Shown here one piece after another: positions 36,225 to 44,906 of a stretch of 64,000 nucleotides of DNA. This DNA is from Bacillota bacterium (GTDB lineage Bacteria > Bacillota > Sulfobacillia > Fermentithermobacillales > Fermentithermobacillaceae): NCBI GenBank assembly GCA_012841065.1, contig DUVI01000029.1:20394-84393 (forward strand), written 5' to 3'. The notes under the pieces were generated by a model. The model ran no database searches and had not been told where the DNA came from. It saw only the letters and a program-made list of their open reading frames with translations. Position 1 is the first letter of the stretch. Every line of letters starts with the position of its first letter. The position numbers and the translations under genes are program-made.

Positions 36225-37514
36225 TTGCAATTATCGGGTGTCATCGCCGCTTTTGTGATCATCATCTTGTTTTCGTTCAAAAAAGTGTCCCTGGCTTATA
36301 CAATGTGTGCAGCCACCGTTGTCATGGCACTCACTTCCGGCCTTCCCATAGCGCAATCCATACAGGTAATCTGGAGTGCGTTTACTGACGCCACCACCCT
36401 TGAGTTGGCTGTGACCGTGTTTGCAATAGGCGTGTTTTCCACCGTAATGAAAGAAACAGGATACCTTGACAATATGGTTCAAGGGCTCTCGGGATTTCTC
36501 GGCAATGTAAAGGCGGCGATTATGGCTGTACCTGCGCTAATCGGGTCTATGCCGGTTCTGGGAGGGGCGGCGGTCTCGGCGCCCCTGGTAGACCGGTTGG
36601 GAGACGAGCTGGAACTGTCCCCCGCCCAAAAGGCAGCCATAAACCTGGTGTTTCGCCACGGGATGTTTTTCATATTCCCCCTATCGCCCTCCTTGATTGT
36701 GGTAGCTAACCTGATCGGCGTATCTGTAGGTACCCTCCTCTCTAAGCTTTGGACTTACGGGGTTGCTTTCTGGGTTGCAGGCTATTGGTTTTTTCTTAGA
36801 AGCGCTGGACAGGTTAACACGTTAGAAGCTTCGCCGGCAAGAGATCAAGGAGCTGCAGGCGAACCATCTGCCCAGATACCAACCGAAGCATCCAGTAGCA
36901 ATTCCAGGGCCGGCCACTTGAGACAGTTCCTCCGCTACGGCTCTCCGCTACTTGCAGCTTTGATATTGAGCATCGCTTTTAAGGTCTCGTTGTGGGCGTC
37001 CATGACAGCAGGGATAGTCCTGAGTATCGCCATGGCTCATCTGGAAAAAGCAGCATTGCCTTCAGCACCCACAGTGATCAAAGGAGCTAACCTTCCTCAA
37101 GTAGCTGCCATGTTCTGGATAATGGCGTTCAAGGAGTTTGCCGCGCGTTCGCCGGTATTCCCGGCATTGGTAGACTCAGCAAACAGCCACGGAATGTCTC
37201 CTGCACTGCTTGCAGTAGTTTTTCCCCTGCTGTTCGGATACGTAAGCGCCAATCACATGACAACCACAGCGGTGCTCATCCCAATCCTGGTACCGGCAGG
37301 TGCTTCACCGGACGCAGTGCTGTATCTTACTAGCGTGATCTACGGTGCAGGTTTTGTGGCATATTTCACCTCGCCGCTTCACCTGTGCCAGGTACTTACA
37401 TGCCAATACTACCACATCGACTTGGCACAAGTATACAAGACATACTGGCCTGTGATCGCTGTAGTGGCAGGTGTGATGCTGGCACTTGCAGGCGTGGCCG
37501 CCAACCTTATCTAG
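36225..37514 (+). CDS. DUF401-family integral membrane protein
   Basis: Polytopic membrane protein of about 429 aa with ten or more hydrophobic segments, similar to the DUF401/COG1906 family, which resembles secondary transporters. Family-like stretches are ALIGSMPVLGGAAVSAPLVD and INLVFRHGMFFIFPLSPSL in the first half, and FGYVSANHMTTTAVLIPIL in the second, forming two pseudo-symmetric halves with re-entrant-type GGAA and HxT motifs. A loop near 205-235 is polar and Ser/Ala-rich. The start TTG at 36225 has GAGGTGGG four bases ahead. The substrate is unknown. Confidence 0.78.
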   Translation: MQLSGVIAAFVIIILFSFKKVSLAYTMCAATVVMALTSGLPIAQSIQVIWSAFTDATTLELAVTVFAIGVFSTVMKETGYLDNMVQGLSGFLGNVKAAIMAVPALIGSMPVLGGAAVSAPLVDRLGDELELSPAQKAAINLVFRHGMFFIFPLSPSLIVVANLIGVSVGTLLSKLWTYGVAFWVAGYWFFLRSAGQVNTLEASPARDQGAAGEPSAQIPTEASSSNSRAGHLRQFLRYGSPLLAALILSIAFKVSLWASMTAGIVLSIAMAHLEKAALPSAPTVIKGANLPQVAAMFWIMAFKEFAARSPVFPALVDSANSHGMSPALLAVVFPLLFGYVSANHMTTTAVLIPILVPAGASPDAVLYLTSVIYGAGFVAYFTSPLHLCQVLTCQYYHIDLAQVYKTYWPVIAVVAGVMLALAGVAANLI

Positions 37515-37549
37515 GCTGAACCACCTAGCCCGGCTTTCGCAAATAGTAA

Positions 37550-38338
37550 CTATGTTTCAGCCTGCAGCAGAAGCTGCTGCATCTGAGCAGCGTTGATTGC
37601 AGCCTGGCCTTGGTGGCAGTTGTTGAAAAGGACGTAAGTATCTTCACTGGCCTCTGCCATTTGGAGCGCTTCCGGTACCCACTGGGCCAGCTCATCCTGG
37701 CTATACAGGTAATCATACCTCTCCCAGGCTTGTTTATGGTTAAACCACTTGGCGGCATTTCTCCCGTGGAACCTGACATAGCTCACCCCGGAGGTTACCA
37801 CAGCCACTCTTGGGAAAAGCCCTCTCAGCTCAGGTTCATCTACACAGCAAAACCCGATGCCCCGCTCCCTGAGGTATTCGTACACTTCATCCCTGGCCCA
37901 CGCATTGTTCCTGAATTCAACCACGATTTTTGCGTAGTCCAACCTGTCGGGAAGCGACAGCACATAGTCATAGTTGCGTTTGGAAGGCCGGAACGACCAG
38001 GGGAACTGGAACAACACGCATCCAAGTTTCCCCGATTGGGCCATGGGCAATATCCCCTGGCGGAATTGTTCAAACTCACTGGCCACAAGCGCCTCCTGGG
38101 GGATCTCGTGGGTCATGGTCCTGTGAGCCTTAACCGTAAACCTGAAGGAATCGGGTACTTTGGCTGCCATAGTCTCAATTGAGTGGGCCGCAGGCTGCCT
38201 GTAGTAAGTGAAATTGAGTTCCACACAGTCAAAACGTTCCGAGTAGTAGGAGAGGAACTCGCTCTGTTTCATGGTTTGGGGATAAAACACGCCCCGCCAG
38301 TCGGCGTAGCTGTAACCTGACGTTCCAATATAAAGCAT
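37550..38338 (-). CDS. DUF72-family TIM-barrel protein
   Basis: Soluble protein of 262 aa in the DUF72 (YecE) family, which has a TIM-barrel fold and no firmly established activity. It starts with the hallmark MLYIGTSGYSYADWRGVFYP and continues with FDCVELNFTYYR, AHRTMTH, and YVRFHGRNAAKWF. The ATG at 38338 is preferred because GGGAGGGG is just ahead. It lies downstream of ndk on the same strand, with a GC-rich hairpin between them. Confidence 0.88.
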   Translation of the reverse strand: MLYIGTSGYSYADWRGVFYPQTMKQSEFLSYYSERFDCVELNFTYYRQPAAHSIETMAAKVPDSFRFTVKAHRTMTHEIPQEALVASEFEQFRQGILPMAQSGKLGCVLFQFPWSFRPSKRNYDYVLSLPDRLDYAKIVVEFRNNAWARDEVYEYLRERGIGFCCVDEPELRGLFPRVAVVTSGVSYVRFHGRNAAKWFNHKQAWERYDYLYSQDELAQWVPEALQMAEASEDTYVLFNNCHQGQAAINAAQMQQLLLQAET

Positions 38339-38375
38339 TGAAGCCCCTCCCCTGTCCAATCTGTGTACCGTAACA

Positions 38376-38397
38376 CCCGGCCCGGCACGGGGCCGGG
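38376..38397 (-). terminator. GC-rich hairpin after ndk
   Basis: CCCGGCCC (38376-38383) and GGGCCGGG (38390-38397) form a strong 8-bp stem with a 6-base loop, 36 bases past the ndk stop on the minus strand. Only GTGTTACGG follows, so T-run support is missing. Confidence 0.45.
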
Positions 38398-38432
38398 GCC
38401 GGCGTCTTCAGGCACTTCACAAAGCCGGTGTT

Positions 38433-38888
38433 TCACTCCCCGGTGATGTACTTCTCGTGGGGCCTCTTCCAGCTGTAAATCTCCTCTTCTTTGAAGAACA
38501 GCTCGATCTCCCGCCCGGCCGACTCCACCGAATCTGACCCGTGTACCAGGTTGTTGGAAATATCCATCCCAAAGTCTCCCCGTATTGTACCCGGCTGGGC
38601 TTGGGCCGGATTAGTGGCACCCATTGTACTCCTGACCACGCTTACAGCTGACGGTCCTTCCCATACCATTGCCACAACAGGAAGTGAAGTTATGTACTTC
38701 AGCAACCCCTCAAAAAACGGCTTGCCTACGTGAGCTGAGTAATGACGCTTGGCGAGATCTTCGTCAATCCAGATCATCTTGAGTCCCGCAAGCCTCACAC
38801 CCCTTGCCTCAAGCCTGCTGATAATCTCGCCTGTCAATCCCCGCGCAACTGCATCGGGCTTAGCTAACACGAGAGTTCTTTCTGTCAC
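38433..38888 (-). CDS. ndk: nucleoside diphosphate kinase
   Basis: Transfers the gamma phosphate of ATP to nucleoside diphosphates through a phosphohistidine. It has 151 aa, normal size. The N-terminus TERTLVLAKPDAVARGLTGEI and the active-site NLVHGSDSVESAGREI (His in NLVHGSD) are canonical, as is RSTMGATNPAQAQPGTIR. GTG at 38888 is used since GGGGAG lies eight bases ahead; the frame is open 18 codons further upstream. It may be transcribed with the DUF72 gene. Confidence 0.95.
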   Translation of the reverse strand: MTERTLVLAKPDAVARGLTGEIISRLEARGVRLAGLKMIWIDEDLAKRHYSAHVGKPFFEGLLKYITSLPVVAMVWEGPSAVSVVRSTMGATNPAQAQPGTIRGDFGMDISNNLVHGSDSVESAGREIELFFKEEEIYSWKRPHEKYITGE

Positions 38889-39015
38889 AGGTCCGTCTCC
38901 CCTTACACTTATTCTTGTGCCGTTATCCTTAATATACCTCATACCGGAGCCCTGGCGACACCCTGTCGTGTCCTGGAAGTCAACGGGCCGGTAAATCTAT
39001 CGCCCATAAAGTGTA

Positions 39016-39062
39016 TCAAAAAAGATAAGACCCTGCGCTGCTACATGTGTGACGCAGGGTCT
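39016..39062 (-). terminator. Rho-independent terminator after speD
   Basis: A perfect 10-bp stem, AGACCCTGCG (39028-39037) with CGCAGGGTCT (39053-39062), on the minus strand is followed by TATCTTTTTTGATAC. It lies about 65 bases past the speD stop. A shorter T-run on the other side (TCTTTTAG) may make it work both ways. Confidence 0.78.
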
Positions 39063-39128
39063 AGTCTTTTAGTGTACCGTCCTCATCTGAACCTACAATA
39101 TGACATCACCTTTCCCGTAGTATTTTGG

Positions 39129-39500
39129 CTAACCGGCCGCTTCTACGGATTTTAAGAGAACTCCTCGTTTCACTTCTGTTGCAGTTACTGACGTCGCTCC
39201 GAATTCTTCTATAATGGCCTCCATTGCTACCCAGGGATCGACCTGGCTTCCGCAAGTAAACGCATCTATAGCAGCGTAACCAAGTTCAGGCCATGTGTGG
39301 ATTGCAAGGTGTGATTCGGAGATTACAACTACGCCGCTTATTCCCTGAGGTGAAAACCGGTGAAAAGTTGTTTCTATCACTTCCGCTCCGGCGGAGAGAG
39401 CCGCACTGACCATGATCTTCCGGATCTTGTCGAGATCATTCAGGATGTCAAACTCGCATCCGTAAACCTCAGCCAGGACATGACGGCCCAGCCCCTTCAT
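39129..39500 (-). CDS. speD: S-adenosylmethionine decarboxylase proenzyme
   Basis: Makes decarboxylated SAM, the aminopropyl donor for spermidine. It has 123 aa, as in the short bacterial/archaeal (SpeH) class that cleaves itself to form a pyruvoyl group. The cleavage site is before S63 in VISESHLAIHTWPELGY; H68 and C83 (AFTCGSQ) complete the known processing and proton-donor residues. The ATG is preceded by AAAGGGGG. No spermidine synthase gene lies in this window, so speD stands alone here. Confidence 0.93.
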   Translation of the reverse strand: MKGLGRHVLAEVYGCEFDILNDLDKIRKIMVSAALSAGAEVIETTFHRFSPQGISGVVVISESHLAIHTWPELGYAAIDAFTCGSQVDPWVAMEAIIEEFGATSVTATEVKRGVLLKSVEAAG

Positions 39501-39693
39501 CTCTCAGCCCCCTTTCGATGTTTGAAAACTCAGGGCCATATAAAACAAGCCAATCACATTCTAGGTGACTCCCTCTTGGGTGTCAATGCAATATATGCGC
39601 AAAGCATCCCGGGGGCACGCACCTATTACATATTTTAGTATACAGAAGGAGTCTGTTAAATCGAAGAGGAAGTAGAGTAGGTGAACAAGTTTG

Positions 39694-39710
39694 TGAATTG
39701 ACACAATTCA
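39694..39710 (+). promoter_or_regulatory. operator-like inverted repeat overlapping a consensus -35 box
   Basis: TGAATTG (39694-39700) and CAATTCA (39704-39710) form a perfect 7-bp inverted repeat with a 3-base spacer. A perfect TTGACA (39698-39703) lies within it. No good -10 follows at 17 bases (TTTTCA), so the promoter part is uncertain. It stands about 40 bases ahead of the five-gene ABC operon. Confidence 0.4.
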
Positions 39711-39746
39711 GTCTAAAGCCTTTTCATTCTAAGGCAGGTGATGCAT

Positions 39747-41198
39747 ATGGACTTCTCCAGGCTTGCGATCGCGGAAATCCGGCGCAACCCCACCCGGACC
39801 GTTGTAGGTATCATCACTTGTGCGCTGGCTGCCATGATCGTTGTGCTGCTCCGTGTAGTGCCGGAAGGCTACAACGTGGGGGTTGCCTTGCCTGAGCGTA
39901 CCTTTTCCGGCGGCGATATCCTCATATTCCCTGCACAAGCTCCTTTGTCGTCAGCTGAAACCAGCATGCTCGTCTGGAGACACTGGCAAGGAAGCGATTG
40001 GCAATCCCACATACTCTACTATTTCTCCGATACTGCCGCAAAAGGTTACCTTGCTGAAGTGGATTGTGCTGGATGGAGAGGGATGATCCCCAGGCACGTT
40101 ATAGAGCGGATACTGAGCGTCCCCAATGTAAAGCTGGTTTCAGCCTACCGTTCCCTGCCCTGCATAGTCACCACTGACCGCGGGACAGCCCCAGCTATCC
40201 TGCGTGGCTTTGACTTAGAAGGCCATCCCATAGAGCCCCACCTGACTCAAAACGTTGAGCGGCACCCTGCTTTCACCCAAGGGGATAATCTGGAGGTGGT
40301 AGTTCCCAATATGGGCAGGCCTTTTTCAGAACTTGGGGTGGGCGATGTAGTACATATTAGAGTGCCTAAGCTCCTGGTTTACCATTCCGGCTCACCTGCC
40401 GGCCTTGTGCCCCAGCTGGCTGTAGACTGGGATGAATCTCAGCAGTTTACATTTACGGTTTCCCAGAAATACGCCGTCCGAGTAGGCGAGGAAGTTGATC
40501 TTGAGGCTCCCAGAACCGATGGGGGCCCTCCCCCGACTATACCTATCTACTGGGAGCGGCCGGAACTTCTTGTGCCTATGGAAGTGTTTGAAAGAATCCT
40601 CAGGGACCTGGACCCGGGGCTCGCCGGCTATGGCGCCGGCAACTTCAGTCTGGACTTCCCCACCTATCAGATCGCAGTCACCGTAGACAGGAATTCGAGA
40701 CTCAGGGAAACCACAAGGCTGATACGGGAAGCCTTAGGCAAGGACTACGGCGTGTACGCAGTAGCTGAAGCAAGGGGTTATCACACCAGCCACGTGGTTA
40801 TGCCACCTGCAATGCATAGCGTATACTCAGCTCTTATAATCGGGTTTGCCTCTGTAGTGGTAGCAGGCAACATCTACATAACCGTCGCGCAGCAAAAGCG
40901 CAAAATCGGGCTTTTCAGGGTAGTCGGAGCTACGTCAGGCAATATCATTCAATACATCTTGACCCTGGTAGCGTATGTTTCAGCTACAGGTAGCTCCTAC
41001 GGCGTGGTTGCAGGTAACTTGCTGTACTTGATTACACTCCTCGGGTCTGACCTTACCTTCAGAGAATGGTTAATCCAAGCCCTTGGCGATTGCGGCAAGA
41101 TAATGGGCCTCTCAATCGGTTTATCCCTTGCCATCGGTTTCGGAATCGCCTGGTGGGCATCCCGACTATCATGTGCGGAGGTGCTGAATCGTGAGTAG
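39747..41198 (+). CDS. FtsX-type ABC transporter permease 1
   Basis: Membrane permease of about 483 aa in the FtsX/MacB/LolC superfamily. One membrane segment lies at about 17-37 (TVVGIITCALAAMIVVLL), followed by a large outside domain of about 310 residues, then three segments at the C-terminus. The cytoplasmic coupling region is VAQQKRKIGLFRVVGATSGN, typical of this family. The ATG at 39747 has AGGTG six bases ahead. Its end overlaps the ATPase gene by 8 bp. Such permeases usually drive mechanical work or extract lipids or peptides rather than moving solutes across; no substrate can be read. Confidence 0.85.
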   Translation: MDFSRLAIAEIRRNPTRTVVGIITCALAAMIVVLLRVVPEGYNVGVALPERTFSGGDILIFPAQAPLSSAETSMLVWRHWQGSDWQSHILYYFSDTAAKGYLAEVDCAGWRGMIPRHVIERILSVPNVKLVSAYRSLPCIVTTDRGTAPAILRGFDLEGHPIEPHLTQNVERHPAFTQGDNLEVVVPNMGRPFSELGVGDVVHIRVPKLLVYHSGSPAGLVPQLAVDWDESQQFTFTVSQKYAVRVGEEVDLEAPRTDGGPPPTIPIYWERPELLVPMEVFERILRDLDPGLAGYGAGNFSLDFPTYQIAVTVDRNSRLRETTRLIREALGKDYGVYAVAEARGYHTSHVVMPPAMHSVYSALIIGFASVVVAGNIYITVAQQKRKIGLFRVVGATSGNIIQYILTLVAYVSATGSSYGVVAGNLLYLITLLGSDLTFREWLIQALGDCGKIMGLSIGLSLAIGFGIAWWASRLSCAEVLNRE

Positions 41199-41901
41199 AT
41201 GGACCGGGCCCATAATCAGTTGTCATGAGCTTTCCAAGTTCTATCCTGTAGGAGAAGGGCTGTTTGCCTTAAGGGATGTAGAAATGGAAGTGCCTGAAGG
41301 CTCGTTTGTAGTGATCATGGGGCCTTCCGGCTCAGGCAAGACTACCCTCCTTAACATCCTTGGAGGCATAGACCGGCCCAGCCACGGCGAGGTTATTCTC
41401 AAAGGCCGCAAATTTTCGCGGCTTTCCGAAGATGACCTGGCAATTCTAAGAAGAACTGAAATAGGCATGGTGTTCCAGTTCTTTAACCTGCTCCCTGAGC
41501 TTACCGCCGTGGAAAACATCGGATTGCCCATGAAGCTGGCGGGGTACAAAGACGATACAATCGCCGAGAGGACCGCAGAGCTCCTTGAAACTGTCGGCTT
41601 GGTTGACAGGATGAAACACTACCCGTCAGAACTCAGCGGCGGGGAGCAACAGCGCGTGGCAATATGCAGGGCTCTGGCCACACGCCCCGCAGTAGTGCTT
41701 GCAGATGAACCTACAGGCAACCTTGATTCAGCACGCTCCAGAGAGATCATGGATCTGTTTGCCAAGTTCAACCGGGAAGAAAACCAGACCTTTATCATTG
41801 CCACCCACGACGCAAGCTTCATCGAGTATGCTGACATCGTAATCAAGATCGTAGACGGCGAGGTGGTTGAGAGGAGTGACCGGCATGGTACGCTCATCTG
41901 A
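41191..41901 (+). CDS. LolD/MacB-type ABC ATPase
   Basis: Cytoplasmic ATPase of 236 aa that powers the two flanking permeases. It has Walker A GPSGSGKTTLLN, Q-loop FQFFNLLPELTAVEN, signature ELSGGEQQRVAICRALA, Walker B VVLADEPTGNLDS and switch His in IIATHDAS. The pattern is that of the LolD/MacB/FtsE group. It starts with GTG, with GGAGG ten bases ahead and inside the previous gene. It overlaps the second permease by 17 bp, so all three are translationally coupled. Confidence 0.94.
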   Translation: MSRWTGPIISCHELSKFYPVGEGLFALRDVEMEVPEGSFVVIMGPSGSGKTTLLNILGGIDRPSHGEVILKGRKFSRLSEDDLAILRRTEIGMVFQFFNLLPELTAVENIGLPMKLAGYKDDTIAERTAELLETVGLVDRMKHYPSELSGGEQQRVAICRALATRPAVVLADEPTGNLDSARSREIMDLFAKFNREENQTFIIATHDASFIEYADIVIKIVDGEVVERSDRHGTLI

Positions 41902-43075
41902 CAGGACACACATTCCAGGCCAAGGCCGGCCCCTTCAGATACAGCGCCCGAAGCCTAATTTTCCGGTTTACAATCTGCTTGCCCAGCGCCGGATCAGGTT
42001 CACCCGGGCCTTCGCCCTGCTCGTAACTTGTTCAGTGTTCCTCAGCGCCACGGTATCGTTCTTGATTACCACGATTATAGCCAAGAACGTAGAGGTGCTT
42101 GCCGCAAAGGTGCATCTAAACAAGCTGCCCTTTGATGGGCTGATTGCATTTGGCAGCCCCACAGTCACATTTTCCCGGCCGATCAGGTGGCCTGGCGAAA
42201 CGTATGATGTACAATGGGCGGAAGTTGAATCCAGCGTGGGAAAACTGTCCCTTCTGGGAGCGGGCTACGACTTGCCCGAAGATACAATCCAGCTGCTTTT
42301 CCCTGTAGACCCTGCCCACGGCCAAGGCGGCATTTCTGCATGGGTTGGCGACAACCCCTCCCACAAGTTCGGGTGGGCAAACGTGATTCTGCCTGACACA
42401 GATGAAGGCTATCCGGCGCTTTACGGATGGGCGTTAGTGAGCCCTGATCTTATCGACAGAATTGATAACAGGCGCCCTGCAGTCTTGCTTGAACTGGCGG
42501 AGTATTACCGGTTCGACTCTGAGAATCCAACGAGTATGCCATCGGTAAACAAGTACTTCTCAGACATTGAAAAAAACGTCCCTCCGGGGGCCAGGGCGTT
42601 CACACCCTATTCAGGCACCATCTCGCTCAGGCAGGCAACCAGGAGTGCTTTCTCGTCCTGGCAATTTATCTCCCTATTGGCGCTCATGGCTGCCGCAGCT
42701 GCAATCACTTGCGTGCTCACCGTATCATTTTTGGGACGCAAACGTTCCCTGGGGATTTTCAGGGTCTTGGGTGGCACAGTCTCCGATCTGCGACGGTCAA
42801 TGGCGCTTGAAACCGTTTACATCGGGTTGCCCGGAATAATCTTGGGAATGGTTGCAGGACACTATCTGGCGGGCATGCTTGAAATCGGAGAGGCGCTTCC
42901 CGGAAGTGCTTATGTGACTGCAGTAATCACCGGGATGCTTACCATGGCAGCAGGAGTATGGATGCCACTTCAGCTTATCAAGAATGCTAACTGTGACCAA
43001 TTATTGAACAACAGGCCAGTGTATGTGATTTCCAACCCCTCTTGCGCCAACTGCGGCCTGTGCGGAGGGATTTAG
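41885..43075 (+). CDS. FtsX-type ABC transporter permease 2 with Cys-rich tail
   Basis: Second permease of the complex, about 396 aa. It has a membrane segment at about 40-65, a large outside domain, and three C-terminal segments with the coupling region VSFLGRKRSLGIFRVLGGTV. The protein ends in SCANCGLCGGI, three Cys spaced CxxCxxC, predicted to be in the cytoplasm, which is not usual for FtsX permeases and could hold a metal or Fe-S cluster. ATG 41885 has GAGAGGAG eight bases ahead. The MutL-like gene begins 15 bases after the stop. Confidence 0.83.
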   Translation: MVRSSDRTHIPGQGRPLQIQRPKPNFPVYNLLAQRRIRFTRAFALLVTCSVFLSATVSFLITTIIAKNVEVLAAKVHLNKLPFDGLIAFGSPTVTFSRPIRWPGETYDVQWAEVESSVGKLSLLGAGYDLPEDTIQLLFPVDPAHGQGGISAWVGDNPSHKFGWANVILPDTDEGYPALYGWALVSPDLIDRIDNRRPAVLLELAEYYRFDSENPTSMPSVNKYFSDIEKNVPPGARAFTPYSGTISLRQATRSAFSSWQFISLLALMAAAAAITCVLTVSFLGRKRSLGIFRVLGGTVSDLRRSMALETVYIGLPGIILGMVAGHYLAGMLEIGEALPGSAYVTAVITGMLTMAAGVWMPLQLIKNANCDQLLNNRPVYVISNPSCANCGLCGGI

Positions 43076-43090
43076 GCGGAGGTGGTACCT

Positions 43091-44905
43091 GTGGCAGAGC
43101 ACATCTTGTTCGCCGACGCAGGAACTACGTTTACCAAAGTCAGCCTGCTGGAACGCAAGGGGAACACATGGCGCGTCCGCGAAAGGGCTTGGGCGCCCAC
43201 TACCGTTGACTCCCCGTATTCCGATGTGATGATAGGGCTTAGGCGGGCTATCACTAAGTTGGAAACGTGGGCGGGGGTCAAGTTGCTCTCTCAGAACCAC
43301 CTGATTTCCGAAACAGGAAAGCATCAGGGAGCCCGCGAGTTTATGGCAACGTCCAGCGCCGGAGGCGGGCTTCAGGTGTTGGTTGCAGGGCTGACCGAGC
43401 AAATCACCGCCGAGTCGGGCCACCGGGCAGCTCTGGGTGCAGGCGCTGTGGTTACAGAAGTGCTGTGCCTGAACCAAGCTACTACCGACTTCAAAACCTT
43501 AGAACGCATTAGTAACGTGCCATGCGATATGATACTGCTAACGGGCGGAGTGGACGGCGGAAACATTTCAGACGTGCTCACCCTGGCACAGCTTCTGGCT
43601 CTGGCAGCCCCCAAGCCGCGGTTTGGCGCCCAGGGGAAGAAGATCCCTTTGGTTTACGCAGGTAACATAGATGCCCGCAACTACCTGGAGAGTATAGTCG
43701 GCGATTCAATGGAGCTTATTTGCATCGACAATATCCGGCCTACCATGGAAACTGAATTGCTCCACCCTGTCCGGCATGTGATCCAGGAAATATTCCTCAA
43801 ACATGTGATGTCGGGCGCGCCGGGTTTCAGGAACCTGGCGCTTTGGGCACAAGACAGGGTCCAACCTACACCTGTAGCTGTGGGCACAGCGCTCACTCAG
43901 TTTGCACAGCATGACAACCGCAACATTCTTGCCGTGGATGTGGGAGGCGCGACAACCGACGTGTTCTCTGTAATTGACGGCCGGCTTTACCGGAGCGTGT
44001 CTGCCAACGTGGGAATGTCATACAGTATGGGTAATGTGTTGGAACAAATAAGTCCCGATATGATTATTCGATGGTTGCCGTGGATACAAGATGACGGGGT
44101 TATCCGCAACTGGCACCTCAACAAAATGATACGTCCTTCAACATTACCTCAAACGCCCGAGGAACTGGTGTTAGAGCAGTGTTTTGCCAGGGAAGCGGTG
44201 AGGCTGTCCCTGAAGCACCATCGCTCAATTGTCACCGGCCTCAAGGGCGTAAAAATATCAAGACAGATAGGAGATATCTTCACCCAGCACGGCACAGGCC
44301 ACACCCTTGTAAACCTAATGGCAACCGGTGCCATAGTAGGTATGGGAGGCGTCATCGCCAATGCGCCCCGCCTAAGCCAGGCTGTGTCTATCATGCTCGA
44401 CGGAATCCAACCTGAAGGAATAACAGACATTTTCATCGATGAAGGTTTATTCTTGGCGTGCGGTGGGCTTGTTTCAGCAGAAAATGACGGCCTGATGAAA
44501 CCTGTTCCAGGAATTGGAGCACCTACCTTTGCCGGGACATGCATTGCACCTGTGGGTCCTGATGTAAACCCGGGCACAGTGATTGCAGAAGTAGACTATG
44601 GCGGCTACACCTACAATATCGTTGCCGGAGAGATCTCAGTTGTGCCTCAGGTAAATCCTCCGGACGGTTCCCTTCATGTAGAGATTTCAGTGCAACCGAA
44701 CAAACGCTTCGACGTGGGCGCAGGCCAGGGCCATCCTGTAACTGCAAAGCTTGCGGCTAGCAGAATGGGCTTGATCCTGGACGGCCGGGGACGGCCGGTC
44801 GCCCTGCCCAAGAATCCGGAGCAGCGCGTGTCCAGACTCAGACAGTGGTATAAAGCCCTGGGCATATATCCCGACAAGGTCTTAGGCATTGGGGGGAATG
44901 ATTAG
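43091..44905 (+). CDS. MutL/GlmL-like ASKHA-fold protein
   Basis: Cytoplasmic protein of about 604 aa related to MutL/GlmL, the ATPase-fold proteins encoded beside glutamate and ornithine mutases. The phosphate-1 loop is ILFADAGTTFTKVSLLE at the N-terminus, and the second nucleotide part is NILAVDVGGATTDVFSVI near residue 283. TGGVDGGNISD and GHTLVNLMATGAIVGMGGVI are further family stretches. No B12-dependent mutase gene occurs in the window. Instead it follows an ABC complex and precedes a barrel-sandwich protein, with its 3' end next to that start. GTG 43091 has GGAGG eight bases ahead. The client is therefore unknown. Confidence 0.78.
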   Translation: MAEHILFADAGTTFTKVSLLERKGNTWRVRERAWAPTTVDSPYSDVMIGLRRAITKLETWAGVKLLSQNHLISETGKHQGAREFMATSSAGGGLQVLVAGLTEQITAESGHRAALGAGAVVTEVLCLNQATTDFKTLERISNVPCDMILLTGGVDGGNISDVLTLAQLLALAAPKPRFGAQGKKIPLVYAGNIDARNYLESIVGDSMELICIDNIRPTMETELLHPVRHVIQEIFLKHVMSGAPGFRNLALWAQDRVQPTPVAVGTALTQFAQHDNRNILAVDVGGATTDVFSVIDGRLYRSVSANVGMSYSMGNVLEQISPDMIIRWLPWIQDDGVIRNWHLNKMIRPSTLPQTPEELVLEQCFAREAVRLSLKHHRSIVTGLKGVKISRQIGDIFTQHGTGHTLVNLMATGAIVGMGGVIANAPRLSQAVSIMLDGIQPEGITDIFIDEGLFLACGGLVSAENDGLMKPVPGIGAPTFAGTCIAPVGPDVNPGTVIAEVDYGGYTYNIVAGEISVVPQVNPPDGSLHVEISVQPNKRFDVGAGQGHPVTAKLAASRMGLILDGRGRPVALPKNPEQRVSRLRQWYKALGIYPDKVLGIGGND

Positions 44906-44906
44906 C

